A stretch of 45,736 nucleotides of DNA from Oscillospiraceae bacterium (GTDB taxonomy: Bacteria > Bacillota > Clostridia > Oscillospirales > Oscillospiraceae), in the NCBI GenBank assembly GCA_017461585.1, contig JAFTYM010000044.1, positions 1 to 45,736 on the forward strand, in the 5' to 3' direction. Both the position numbers and the translations under genes were made by a program. Below the pieces are notes generated by a model that had not been told where the DNA came from, ran no database searches, and saw nothing but the letters and a program-made list of their open reading frames with translations. The number at the start of each line of letters is the position of its first letter. Position 1 is the first letter of the stretch. This document shows positions 22,850-33,000 of this stretch, in pieces.

Positions 22850-24805
22850 TTAAATGTCAAGTGCTATGTAATAGCCCTGCGAGGTTGCGTCTACAACCTT
22901 GCCTGCCTTTACGCAGTCACCAACTGACCAGTACCAGGGAGCGGCATAGCGAAGCTCTTCAACTGTATCCCAATCGGCTCTCATACCTGCGGCGATGAGG
23001 ATGCTGTCGGCTTCTACGGTAAACTCGCCGTCTGCGTTTCTGCAGACAAGACCCTCGTCTGTGATTTTGACAGCGGTTGTGGACAGGTGAAGAGTTACAT
23101 TATTGTCGCGGAACTGGTGGTCGAGAGCGATTTTGTGCATTTCGTTTGCCTCTGCTGCGAAATCGTCCTTCATTTCAACAACGGTTACGTCCTTTCCGAG
23201 ACCGTCAAGGTAAACGGCAGTTTCGCTGCCAACAAGTCCGCCGCCGAGGATGACGACCTTCTGACCAAGCTCGGGTACTTCGTGGTGAAGTGCGTCCAGC
23301 ATCTTTACCTTGGGATTGTCGATGCCCTCGATTGGCGGAATAATCTGCTTTGCGCCGACGGCAAGGATAAGTGCATCAGGCTTAAGGCTCTCGATGAGCT
23401 CGGCTGTTGCGGTTATGTTAAGGCGAACATCAATGCCTGCTGCCTCAACGCGCTTTGCCTGCTGTACGGCGTAGTCGTAAAGGTCTTTCTTGAAGGGAAC
23501 ATACTGCTCACACAGAAGCTGTCCGCCAAGGCGGTCGTTTTTCTCGATAAGAATTACCTCGTGACCCCTGTCCTTTGCTGTGAGCGCTGCCTGCATACCG
23601 CCCGGTCCGCCGCCGACAATAACAACCTTCTTAGGTGTTGTGGGGCAGAAGCTGTAGCGGTGGTCAAGCTCGCGGCTGATAACAGGGTTAAGTGCGCAGG
23701 ATGTGACGCGGTTTCCGAGGAAAGTGGAGAAGCAGTTAAAGCAGCGGCAGCACTTTGTGATTTCATCCGTTCTGCCGGAAAGCGCCTTCTTGGGGAAGTC
23801 GGGGTCAACAAGCAGTTGACGGGCCATACATACAAGGTCTGCCTGACCTGATGCGATGATCTCCTCTGCATGGGCAGGATCGTTGATGCCGCCGACACAG
23901 CCGACAGGTGTGTGCTTCATGTGCTTTTTAACGGCTGCTGCAAGATGTACGTTGCTGCCGTGGGGCAGGAACATGGAGGGGTGTGTGATAACGAAAGAGT
24001 CACGGTTTTCATGGACACCTGCGGATATGTAGATGATGTCAACCTTGCCGTCCAAGATCTTGCAGATCTCAATACACTCTTCGATGTCATAGCCGTCCTC
24101 GACGTACTCTGCGCCGCTCATGCGGTATTCGATGGGGAAACCGGGGCCTACTGCCTCACGAACCTTTTCGATAACGAGAAGAGGGAAGCGCATGCGGTTT
24201 TCACGGCTCTCTCCGCCCCATTTGTCGGTTCTTTTGTTGGTGCCGGGAGACATAAACTGAGAGAGAAGCCAGCCGTGGGCAGCATGCAGAAGAACCATGT
24301 CAAAGCCTGCGTCCTTACACATTTTTGCGGCGTAAGCAAAGCTGTCTGCAATCTCGTAAATAAGCTCTTCGGGCATTTCTGTCACTACTCTGCCGTCTGC
24401 CATGACCTCGTTTATGGGACCGTAGCGTGTTACGGTGCTGGGGTCAACGCCATGAGCACGGGCTCCGGCATATTTGCCGCCGTGGGAGAGCTCGATAGAT
24501 GCAAGTGCGTTGTGGTAGTGTATCTCTCTTGCGCACTCTGCCAGAGAGGGGCGCTCCATGGGATTATCGAGGGCAAGATGCTTTGTGTGAGAGCGGCCTG
24601 TTGCCATATGTACGATACCCTCGCTGACGGTGATCACAGCGGCGCCGCCCTTGGCACGCAGACCGTAAAAACCGATATTTTCAGCGGTGAGCTCGCCGTT
24701 GGGACCCATCTCGGGGTGTGCCATGGGCGCATTTACGATCCTGTTTTTCAGCAGCACGTTACCGACGCGCAATGAGCTGCCTAAATGGGGGTAATATTTG
24801 TTCAT
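22850..24805 (-). CDS. Old-yellow-enzyme/enoate-reductase-type flavin Fe-S oxidoreductase 2
   Basis: A 651-residue paralogue of the downstream enzyme with the same three-part layout. The FMN barrel has MAHPEMGPNGELT, LLHAAHGWLLSQFMSP and NKRTDKWGG. The cluster site is CCRCFNC plus 11 residues and Cys, again the CxxCxxC form. FAD and NAD(P)H folds follow (VIVGGGPGGMQAALTAKDRGH and VVILGGGLVGSETA). Two non-identical copies suggest two substrates or successive reductions, as BaiCD and BaiH do on bile-acid intermediates, but no other bai genes are here. The start at 24805 follows CGGGAGG. It is the first gene of the minus-strand operon, opposite the anion transporter gene. Confidence 0.9.
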   Translation of the reverse strand: MNKYYPHLGSSLRVGNVLLKNRIVNAPMAHPEMGPNGELTAENIGFYGLRAKGGAAVITVSEGIVHMATGRSHTKHLALDNPMERPSLAECAREIHYHNALASIELSHGGKYAGARAHGVDPSTVTRYGPINEVMADGRVVTEMPEELIYEIADSFAYAAKMCKDAGFDMVLLHAAHGWLLSQFMSPGTNKRTDKWGGESRENRMRFPLLVIEKVREAVGPGFPIEYRMSGAEYVEDGYDIEECIEICKILDGKVDIIYISAGVHENRDSFVITHPSMFLPHGSNVHLAAAVKKHMKHTPVGCVGGINDPAHAEEIIASGQADLVCMARQLLVDPDFPKKALSGRTDEITKCCRCFNCFSTFLGNRVTSCALNPVISRELDHRYSFCPTTPKKVVIVGGGPGGMQAALTAKDRGHEVILIEKNDRLGGQLLCEQYVPFKKDLYDYAVQQAKRVEAAGIDVRLNITATAELIESLKPDALILAVGAKQIIPPIEGIDNPKVKMLDALHHEVPELGQKVVILGGGLVGSETAVYLDGLGKDVTVVEMKDDFAAEANEMHKIALDHQFRDNNVTLHLSTTAVKITDEGLVCRNADGEFTVEADSILIAAGMRADWDTVEELRYAAPWYWSVGDCVKAGKVVDATSQGYYIALDI

Positions 24806-24845
24806 TTCAAGGAAACCTCCCGATTAAATCAATTAATTTTGACTA

Positions 24846-24854
24846 ATTGTACCA
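24846..24854 (-). promoter_or_regulatory. Probable extended -10 promoter of the reductase operon
   Basis: On the minus strand TGGTACAAT is an extended -10 element about 40 bp before the start codon, with no good -35 at 16-18 bp. CAATTA and TAATTG repeats overlap the expected start site (24829-24848) and might bind a regulator. Confidence 0.35.
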
Positions 24855-24947
24855 CATACTTTTTAAAATTACTACAACGAGTTATAAAACTGTAAAAATA
24901 CTGATTTTGTAGTATAAAGTATTATGAATAAAATGTGAATAAATGTG

Positions 24948-24976
24948 TTGAAAAATTACGAAACATGGTTTAAACT
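24948..24976 (+). promoter_or_regulatory. Promoter of the DASS transporter gene
   Basis: TTGAAA (24948-24953), a 17-bp spacer and TAAACT (24971-24976), 54 bp before the start codon. Confidence 0.55.
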
Positions 24977-24980
24977 ATGT
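24963..24980 (+). promoter_or_regulatory. Candidate operator over the transporter -10 box
   Basis: ACATGGTTTAAACTATGT is an 18-bp palindrome with a single mismatched base pair. It covers the -10 hexamer, so a bound regulator would block transcription. It lies in the shared divergent region and could coordinate transporter and reductases. Confidence 0.45.
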
Positions 24981-25029
24981 GTTACGATTAGTAAAAAATA
25001 TAAAAATTATTATAGGAGGTCGTTTCAAG

Positions 25030-26445
25030 ATGAGCCTTAAATCCGGCATCAGCAAGAAGCAGATAATCGGCTTTGTTGCCGCTGTTATCATTCTTGTTGG
25101 TATGTTCCTCATCCCCCCCACAGAGGCACTGCCTCTGGCTGCAAGAAACACTCTCGGTGTTCTTCTGGCTGTAATCATCCTTCTGGTTACTGAGACATTC
25201 CCTCTCGGTGCTACATGTCTTGTCGCTATTGCGCTGATGTACTTCTTCGGATGTACAGATTCCGTTCCTGGTGCGCTGACAGGCTTCACAAACGCAACTC
25301 TGTTCTTCGTTCTCGCATCCTTCGGTATCTCTGAAGCACTTACAGTTGTTCCTGTTTCCAAGAGAATCCTTCTGGTGCTCATGAAGAAGTTCGGTCAGAA
25401 CACAAAGAGCCTTCTGTTCGCTATCATGCTCGTAACAGCAGTTCTCTCTTCTGTTATCTCCAACGTTGCAGCAGCTGCTGTTTTCATTCCCATCATCAAC
25501 CAGTTCCTCTCTGTTTATGAAAACGAAGAGGAGAGAAAGCGCACAGCTAAGGCTTACATGATCGCCCTGCCTGTTGCAAGTATGATCGGCGGTATGATGA
25601 CTCCCGCAGGCTCTTCCATCAATATGCTCGCTATCAGCATGCTTGAGAAACACGCAGGTCAGTCTGTTTCCTTCGTAAACTGGATGCTCATGGGTATTCC
25701 CCTTACAATTATCCTTCTTCCCACAGCATGGTTCTTCTGTGTTAAGATCTTCAAGCCCGCTCCCTTAGAGCAGCAGAAGATCCTCGACTATGTTGACGAG
25801 ACAATGAAGACTCTGCCTCCCAAGATGACAACAAAGGAGATCTATGTTCTCGTAGTTCTCGTTATCATGCTCATCCTGTGGATCCTCAGCTCCTGGATTC
25901 CCGTACTCCAGATCACAGCTGTTGCTCTTATCGGTCTGCTGCTGTTCTTCCTTCCCGGCAAGGCACAGGTTCTTTCCTGGAAAGACTTTACACGCAGCGT
26001 AAGCCTCGAGGCATTTATCCTCATGGGTGTTATGATCTCCATGGGTAACGTTATCTCCTCCAGCGGCCTTGCTGCTTGGATCGCAGACGTTATCTTCCCC
26101 GCAACATTCACATCTTCCACACCCATCGTTATCGGCTTCGTAGCTCTGCTTACATTTGTTCTTCTGGTTCCCATCCCGGTTGCACCTGCTCTTATCGCAA
26201 TGCTTGCAGGTCCTCTGGTAACATTCTGCCAGAATATCGGCGTATCTCCCGTACTCGTAATGTGTGCATTCGGTCTCTGCGCAGCAAACTGCTACCTGCT
26301 GCCTCTGGATACTGTTCCCCTTATGACAAAGGCAACCGGTGCATACGAGATGTTCGATATGCCCAAGGCTACTGTTTGGGTACAGCTTGTTATGATCGTT
26401 ATCTGCTCTCTGTGGCTCACAGTTGTAGGCGGTATCATCCTGTAA
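25030..26445 (+). CDS. DASS/SLC13-family anion:sodium symporter
   Basis: A 471-residue membrane transporter with about 11-12 hydrophobic segments, of the divalent-anion:sodium symporter family (di- and tricarboxylates, sulfate). Family hallmarks are a TETFPLGATCLVAI-like segment, the SNVAAAAVFIP motif that replaces SNTAT in the first substrate/sodium loop, a GGMMTPAGSSINMLA loop in the first half, and a repeated MCAFGLCAANCYLLPLDTVP loop in the second. These are the sites that bind carboxylate and sodium. Substrate cannot be read from sequence. The start at 25030 follows AGGAGG. It is expressed divergently from the two enoate-reductase-type enzymes, so import of their substrate is the simplest role. 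A strong terminator follows. Confidence 0.88.
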   Translation: MSLKSGISKKQIIGFVAAVIILVGMFLIPPTEALPLAARNTLGVLLAVIILLVTETFPLGATCLVAIALMYFFGCTDSVPGALTGFTNATLFFVLASFGISEALTVVPVSKRILLVLMKKFGQNTKSLLFAIMLVTAVLSSVISNVAAAAVFIPIINQFLSVYENEEERKRTAKAYMIALPVASMIGGMMTPAGSSINMLAISMLEKHAGQSVSFVNWMLMGIPLTIILLPTAWFFCVKIFKPAPLEQQKILDYVDETMKTLPPKMTTKEIYVLVVLVIMLILWILSSWIPVLQITAVALIGLLLFFLPGKAQVLSWKDFTRSVSLEAFILMGVMISMGNVISSSGLAAWIADVIFPATFTSSTPIVIGFVALLTFVLLVPIPVAPALIAMLAGPLVTFCQNIGVSPVLVMCAFGLCAANCYLLPLDTVPLMTKATGAYEMFDMPKATVWVQLVMIVICSLWLTVVGGIIL

Positions 26446-26450
26446 ATTTA

Positions 26451-26483
26451 AAGCTCCGATGCATTTCGCATCGGAGCTTTTTT
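26451..26483 (+). terminator. Terminator of the DASS transporter gene
   Basis: AAGCTCCGATGC (26451-26462) pairs perfectly with 26468-26479, followed by six T residues. Confidence 0.9.
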
Positions 26484-26486
26484 GTG

Positions 26487-26545
26487 CGCACATCGGAACG
26501 GATTTATCCGTTCCGATGTGCGGCGTGGATAAATCCACGCCCTAC
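26487..26545. repeat. Two further palindromes in tandem after the terminator
   Basis: CGCACATCGGAACGGAT and its exact complement form a 17-bp stem at 26487-26522 with almost no loop. It is followed directly by GGCGTGGAT/ATCCACGCC at 26522-26541 ending in CGCCCTAC. The tail matches the palindrome between rpmH and rnpA. These are probably extragenic palindromic repeats. The remainder of 26446-26726 has no gene. Confidence 0.55.
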
Positions 26546-26639
26546 GTTCTTGTTTGGAGACATGCATTGTGTGCAAATATCACAAAACCGTAAATTTAAT
26601 TTTGTGCAATTCTCTAAACTTAAAAGTTCTCAAAAATCA

Positions 26640-26667
26640 ATGTCACATTTTTGCCCTTTCGTGACAT
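26640..26667 (+). promoter_or_regulatory. Inverted repeat upstream of the permease pair
   Basis: ATGTCAC and GTGACAT are perfect 7-bp arms 14 bp apart, about 60 bp before the first permease gene, with a related ATGTCAT at 26705-26711. The site could be an operator; the promoter itself is not clear. Confidence 0.35.
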
Positions 26668-26726
26668 ATAGGGGCATAAAAGGGAAAATATGTCGTTTCA
26701 GATATGTCATAAGGGAGGTAATTTCG

Positions 26727-29700
26727 ATGAAAAGCAAAATTGCGCTTAAAACCCTGTACCGCAGCCCCGTAAAAACGGCGCTGACCTTTATTCTCCTTGC
26801 GGCGGTGACCTTTGCGCTTTTTTCGCAGGTGCTGGAGTATGTGGTGGCATCCCGCGAGACAGAGCGCGCCGTGGCAGAGTATATCGGCACAGGCTCAGTT
26901 GAGGTTGAGCCGCCGTATGCGCCGTCGATAAGTACCTCAGAGCCCAGTTATGCCTATTCCGATCCCCGTGTGCCCTTGGAAACGTGGGGAGATAAGGCAA
27001 GGGTGTTCAGGGAACTGTACCCGTACAAAAGACTTACACAAGAACAGATAGACGAAATCCTTGCCCTACCGTATGTTTCGGATGCAGACTTTCGATATAT
27101 GACGGCAGGCGTGTCCGAGGATTATTACCGTATGCCCGAGGATTCGGAGTGGTGGCAATTCGACTTTGCCCGAAACTGCGTTATAGTCGGCACAGTGGCT
27201 GAAATTACAGAAACCATGGGTGTGCACTCTAAAACCAAAGAGGAGATACCTGAATATAAAACGCTGATTCTTGAAGATGTCGAGATTTTAGCGGGAAATC
27301 CAAATTGCGGTGAAGAAATGGAAATTCAACTTCACAGCAAGGATTTATTTATTGACCCTGATGATATTTTCTGGGATGAACATTATATCAGCGAGGACCG
27401 CTCTGAGGTGTTTTTGGTAAAGACAACATATTTCCTGTTTCCTACGCGCGAAGAATTGTATGGACCCGAGGTTGTTGGAAACTTAAACGTAGGCGACAGG
27501 TATGTGTTTATCACAAGATATAACGCGTACGAAGAAACCTATGACGGTGTGTTTGATTTCCACCTTACAGACTCATTTCTGGACACCATGCCCGGTATAT
27601 ATAATGTAACGGATGAGCCTGAGGGATTTTTAGACACGGAGAAATATGCTGAACTCAAAGAGTATATCAATATGGTAAATACCGATATACACACCTTTGA
27701 TGTTGTGTATACAAAGGATATGGAGAGCATACGGTTCTTTGCCGATGAAACTATGCAGATAGTTGACGGACGAAGCATCCGCCCCTCCGATGCGGGCAAG
27801 GAAATCTGCGTAATCAGCGTTGAAATGGCAGAGGAATTCGGCCTTGCTGTCGGAGATACGCTGACTCTAAAATTGGGCGACAAGCTCTTTGAGCAGTATT
27901 TAAACCGCGGCGCTGTTGCGGTCGTTCCCGAGTGTGTGTCTGATAGTTACACGGAAGTTACCCTTGAGATTGTCGGTACATATATAGATGTCCGTGGAGA
28001 GTGGCTTGCAAACGATGATCCCCACTGGTCATATTCCTACAATGCCCTGTTTGTGCCGTCCACTCTTCTGAACGTTCCCGAAAGCGAGCTTGAAAACCAC
28101 ACCTTTGCTCCCGGAGAGTTCAGCTTTATCGTGGGCAATACTTGGGATATTGAGGCGTTTCTATTAACAGGCGCTCCGAAAATCGAAGAAATGGGGCTTA
28201 CCCTGTTCTTTAATGAGGGTAACTGGATGGAGATCGTCGAGGTCTTTGAGGGAACACAGAGAGTATCCGAGATAAAAATCGCGGTTTTGCTGGTTGCCGT
28301 TATCGTTGCATCATGTTTTGTGGCGTTTCTTTACATTGTGGGCAGAAAGCGGGACTTTGCAATAATGCGCCTTTTGGGCACATCCGTGAGAAAAAGCGGC
28401 TGGAGTCTGGTTCTTCCTCTATGCGTTGTGGCTGTGGCTGCCGCTGCCTTGGGATGCGGGCTGGCGGTAATGAACACCATGCAAAACCTTGCATCAAACG
28501 AGACTTTGGCACAGATAACGGAGATAGAGGTTAACACAAATATTCCAATAGGTGCTATAATCGGCTGCTTTGCAGGAGAGATAATGCTGGTACTTGCGGT
28601 GTCTCTTATTATGCTTGCTGTTTTGGGCAAAAGACCGCCTCTTGTTCTTGTGCAGACGGGCGCACAGAGAAAAGAGACAAAGAAAAAGATAAAGCAGCAC
28701 GCCGCCTTCGTTCCCGAACCCGAAAAGGTAGTTTTGGGCGAGTGGGTGTCCATTGAGCCTGTAGTGCGCGACGGCAAAAAGCGCCATGCATCATTTGTTT
28801 TTAAATACATAAAACGGCATATCAGCCGTTCAAAGTCCAAAGCGCTGATGTTCATTCTTGTGACGGCTCTGCTTTTGAACGTGGCAGGACAGATGAATAT
28901 CATGAAAGAGTCTTATGAAAGGCTGCTGACAGAAACCAAGATAACATCAAACTACGTTGACGGCATGAACTTAAGCTATGTGTTCAGGCTTAAAGATTCA
29001 GGCTATGTCAAGGATGTGTACTACTATTCTGTGGGACGTCTTGAAGTGGAGGGCGATTACGCTATTTCCTATATCACGACGGATATGGAGCGCTCTGTCG
29101 AGCTGCCCTTTGAAATTACATGGCTGGACGGCTTTAGCGAGGCTGATATGCAGCACACAAAAACAGGAGTAATGGTCGTGGGTCAGCTTCTTATGGAAGA
29201 GCGCGGCTGGGAACTCGGACAGACGGTTTTAGTCACAGAAGCAGGTGTATATGCGGAAATACAGGATGAAGCTTTCGCAAAGTATGAGGAAGAAAACGGC
29301 GTTCCGGATTTGGATAACATGACCGATGCCGAGAAAAAGCAGTATATGAAGGAGAAAATCGCAGCCACCGAGGATGAGGTATATGCAGAATATGCCACAA
29401 AAGCGGATGAGTTTGTGATTATCGGTGTTTCCAGAGCGATAACAGAGATAACGCCCATGGCAGAAGCCCTTGACGAATCGCTGTTCACTCCCGGACTTGA
29501 GGTTTTGAAACAGGGCTACGGCAAGCTTGTTATGCCCATGATAATCGAGGCAACACTTGCGGATAATACCTTAGCGGAAGAGTACAGAGCTTACGGCGAG
29601 GAACTGGCTGCATCCACAAAGGCGAATACCACCTTTGTAATGGACACATCTAAGCTTGAAAACCTGAGAAACAACATTTCGCTGATGGAGGCACTTGTGC

Positions 29701-30020
29701 CTATCATAACCATTGCCGTAATGGTGATCGGAGCATTCCTGTGCGGACTTATCATCGTGCAGACGTCAAAGGATATTGCGATCATGCGAGTTTTAGGTAC
29801 ATCAAAGCGGAAAACGAGAACGATAATTGTTCTTGAGCAGATGGTTTTGTGCATAGTTGGAACCGTTATTGCGATTGTTGTTCTGGCTCTTCGAGGAGCG
29901 TTTGTGCAGATGATGTGGGTGTTCGGCGCTTATGTTCTTGTAATTATTCTTGCTTCTGTTATTGCCGCCGCCGCAGCCTCGAGCAAAAACGTACTGGAAC
30001 TTTTACAGACCAGGGAATAG
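26727..30020 (+). CDS. Large FtsX/MacB-like ABC permease, copy 1
   Basis: A 1,097-residue membrane protein with two FtsX-like halves. One transmembrane helix lies near 15-37, followed by an extracytoplasmic domain of nearly 500 residues, then a helix cluster with the cytoplasmic coupling motif RKRDFAIMRLLGTS. A second unit follows, with another helix (SKALMFILVTALLLNVAGQ), a second outer domain, and a final cluster with DIAIMRVLGTSKRKTR. FtsX-like proteins work as mechanotransmitters or extractors driven by an ATPase. None is encoded next to this gene, so the partner must be elsewhere. The frame is open about 650 bp upstream, but the ATG at 26727 is preceded by AAGGGAGG and begins the family-like MKSKIALKTLYRSP. 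Nineteen bases separate it from copy 2. Confidence 0.88.
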   Translation: MKSKIALKTLYRSPVKTALTFILLAAVTFALFSQVLEYVVASRETERAVAEYIGTGSVEVEPPYAPSISTSEPSYAYSDPRVPLETWGDKARVFRELYPYKRLTQEQIDEILALPYVSDADFRYMTAGVSEDYYRMPEDSEWWQFDFARNCVIVGTVAEITETMGVHSKTKEEIPEYKTLILEDVEILAGNPNCGEEMEIQLHSKDLFIDPDDIFWDEHYISEDRSEVFLVKTTYFLFPTREELYGPEVVGNLNVGDRYVFITRYNAYEETYDGVFDFHLTDSFLDTMPGIYNVTDEPEGFLDTEKYAELKEYINMVNTDIHTFDVVYTKDMESIRFFADETMQIVDGRSIRPSDAGKEICVISVEMAEEFGLAVGDTLTLKLGDKLFEQYLNRGAVAVVPECVSDSYTEVTLEIVGTYIDVRGEWLANDDPHWSYSYNALFVPSTLLNVPESELENHTFAPGEFSFIVGNTWDIEAFLLTGAPKIEEMGLTLFFNEGNWMEIVEVFEGTQRVSEIKIAVLLVAVIVASCFVAFLYIVGRKRDFAIMRLLGTSVRKSGWSLVLPLCVVAVAAAALGCGLAVMNTMQNLASNETLAQITEIEVNTNIPIGAIIGCFAGEIMLVLAVSLIMLAVLGKRPPLVLVQTGAQRKETKKKIKQHAAFVPEPEKVVLGEWVSIEPVVRDGKKRHASFVFKYIKRHISRSKSKALMFILVTALLLNVAGQMNIMKESYERLLTETKITSNYVDGMNLSYVFRLKDSGYVKDVYYYSVGRLEVEGDYAISYITTDMERSVELPFEITWLDGFSEADMQHTKTGVMVVGQLLMEERGWELGQTVLVTEAGVYAEIQDEAFAKYEEENGVPDLDNMTDAEKKQYMKEKIAATEDEVYAEYATKADEFVIIGVSRAITEITPMAEALDESLFTPGLEVLKQGYGKLVMPMIIEATLADNTLAEEYRAYGEELAASTKANTTFVMDTSKLENLRNNISLMEALVPIITIAVMVIGAFLCGLIIVQTSKDIAIMRVLGTSKRKTRTIIVLEQMVLCIVGTVIAIVVLALRGAFVQMMWVFGAYVLVIILASVIAAAAASSKNVLELLQTRE

Positions 30021-30039
30021 AAAAAGGAGGTGCTGTCCT

Positions 30040-33000
30040 GTGAAACCGGAAATAGCTTTGAAAATGTTATATAGAAGTCCCGTGAGGACAGTGCTTATCT
30101 TTATTCTTATTGCAGCGGTTACATTTGCTCTGTTTTCACAGGTCATGGGGTATGTACTTACAGAAAGAGAACTTAAAAGCGCAGTAAATCAGTATCGGGG
30201 AGTGGGCGTTGTGGAACGCAGCGCACTCTCTCCCGAAGCAAGAAGGACAGAAGCTCCGTATTATATTTACACGGATGATCGCGTGAGTACAGCGTTTTTA
30301 ACAGAGGATATGGCTGAACGTTTCGGTTCAATGGGATATGCAAAGATAACTCAGAATGAGATCGATAAAATCCTTGGTTTTCCATACATATCTTACGGCG
30401 ATACCAGATATATGACTGCGGGAGTAATGCCATCAACTTTAACTGCGGATTATATTCGCCTTGATGAAGGGGAGTATTACTATAATTATACAAATTCCTG
30501 TGTTGTCGAGGGCACAGTAACGAGCATTGAAGGAACACGCCTGACGGTGGAAACACCGGTTCTTTTGGCGGGAACAGTATATTTTCGAAATAAGATATAT
30601 ATTGAACTTGAAACTGAGGTGGCTGAAAACAATGAGGATGGGCGCACGCTTGTATGGAGTGGTACAGCGCCCAGAGCTACAACTTTCAGCACATCCAAAA
30701 GTAAGTACACAGCAGAAAATATTGATGCGTTCAAAATTGGAAATAGATATGCGTTTATTCTTCGTTATGATGCAGAATATGCAGAAAAACAGAATTATCC
30801 CATATTTTGTTTGACAGATCCCTTTGCTTATGGCTGGTGTGATGCTGTGTGGGATGTAACGGAAGAGCGCGGGGACTATCTGAACTCAGAACGATTTGCA
30901 CCTCTTGAGCAGTATTGCAGCCTTGTGAATACTGACAATTATACCTATGACGTTGTATACACAAAAGATATGGAAAGTATCCTGTATTTTGCAGACGGTA
31001 CTATGACGATAACAACAGGGAGAGGTCTGTCCTGTGAAGACTACGAAGAAAAAGCAAGGGTTTGCGTGGTGCATAATGATTTTGCAAACAGGTATAATCT
31101 TAAAATCGGTGATGAGATAACAGTAAAGCTGGGAGATACGCTGTTTGAGCAGAGCAAAGCCATAGGTGCTGTAGCGGTTGTTCCTGAACGTTTATCTGAC
31201 AATTACACGCTTGTAACGTTAGAAATAGTTGGTAAGTTTGATGATTCACGACATGAAGAACTGCAGATGAGCGATGCCAACAGAAGCTATTCGAGAAGCA
31301 CGGTGTTTGTACCGGGCTCGCTTTTAAATGTGCCTGAAAGCGAACTTGAAGGGCATGAATTTACGCCTGGAGAATTTAGCTTTGTTGTAGAAAATGCCTG
31401 GGAAATTCCCGCATTTTTGGAAGAAGTTGCACCGTTGTTTGCGGAAATGGGATTGAAGTTGACATTCGAAGACGGCGGATGGCAGGAAAAAATATCTGCA
31501 TTTCAGGACGCACAGCGCATATCGATGATTAAAATCATTATTTTATCTGCAAGTGTTATTCTGTCCGTAGTTTTGACTGCGTATATGTTTATTTTAGGGA
31601 AACGCCGAGACTTTGCTATTATGCGATCAATGGGTGTACCTAAAAAACTTGCGGTAAGAACATTGCTGTTGCAGATCGGATTCATTACTGCAACTGCTGT
31701 GATTGTTGGAACAGTTGTGGCAGTAGTATATACAACGAAAAGTACAGCGGCGAGCGATGCCCTTGGAGTTTTGGGACGACGGGCGGTGAAAACAGATATA
31801 TTGCCCGCAGTTACAGCAGCTTGCGTATTGAGTGAACTGATAGTAATTTTTGCGGTATCTTCTGTAATGCTTGTGTTTTTAGGAAAACTTCCGCCACTTG
31901 AGCTTTTGCAGGCGAGTGCAAAGAGGGTAAAAACCAAACAGGTTGTTGAAGAAACTGTTCCTGTTGTTTATACAGGAGACTGGGTATCGATTGACAGACC
32001 TGTTCGAGACGAAAATCCCAGAAGAGCTAAATTTGTAACAAGATATGTATGGCGTCATATAAAGAGAACTTCGAAAAAGTGTCTGCTTAGTATATTGATA
32101 ACAGTTTTGATGCTGAGTGTGCTTTGCAGAATTGGTGTAATGAATGAGCACTATACATATCTGTATGAGAATACAAGTTTGAAAGCTTCATTTTCCGAAA
32201 GTCTGAATATATATAATCTTGATGTGCTATTAAAGTCAGGATACGTTAAGGATGTATATTACACGGGCAGGAGAACACTGGATGTTGATAATATTTCAAC
32301 GGTTGCATATATCACCAATAATATCTCACGTTCTATTGATGAAGATGTACAAATAAATTTTTTAAACGGCTATGATAACAGCGCATTCAATGAACTCAGT
32401 AACGTTGTTGTAATGGGACAGACTATTATGAATGAACGGGGATATAATCTTGGTGATATGGTGGAGCTATCCGCAAAAGGCTATTTTGCATTCGCAAACT
32501 ACTGCGTGCGCTTTGTGGAATCCGTATACTACAGAAATGGATACTCCGAAAAGGAAATACAGGAAGCTATTTTAGATAAGTACGAAAAGCGAACAGCGAA
32601 ATTCACGATAGTTGGTGCGGTAACTTCTGAAAACAGTACAGCAGATTATGCGATATTTTTACCCGGAACAACAGAGGCGTCGCCAGATTACGGTAAGTAT
32701 GTAGTGCTTAAATATGCCGATGCATCGTTGGCAGACAATGATAAAGCAGAAGAATTTAGAGAATTTGGTGCAGGAATATCAGGTGCTACAATGTCGGGCG
32801 ATGTGTCCTTTGCACTGGACGAAACAGAAAAGGCAAAGCATCTTAAAAATAATGCGGAGCTGCTTGGTTTGATGTTTCCGGTGGCTTCTGTTGCTTTTGC
32901 AGCAGTAGGTGTATTTGTATGTTGTCTGTTTATATCACAGTTATCAAAGGAAACTGCGGTGATGAGAGTGTTGGGTACATCCAAGCGCAGGATTCGTGCG

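Noticed and set aside
20849-24805. Bile-acid 7-dehydroxylation (bai) operon
   Set aside because: The two enzymes resemble BaiCD/BaiH in layout, but no CoA ligase, dehydratase or other bai genes are present and the adjacent transporter is DASS type, not BaiG.
26076-26726. Upstream in-frame extension of the first giant permease
   Set aside because: It overlaps the transporter gene, its terminator and palindromes; a proper ribosome-binding site and family-like start occur at 26727.
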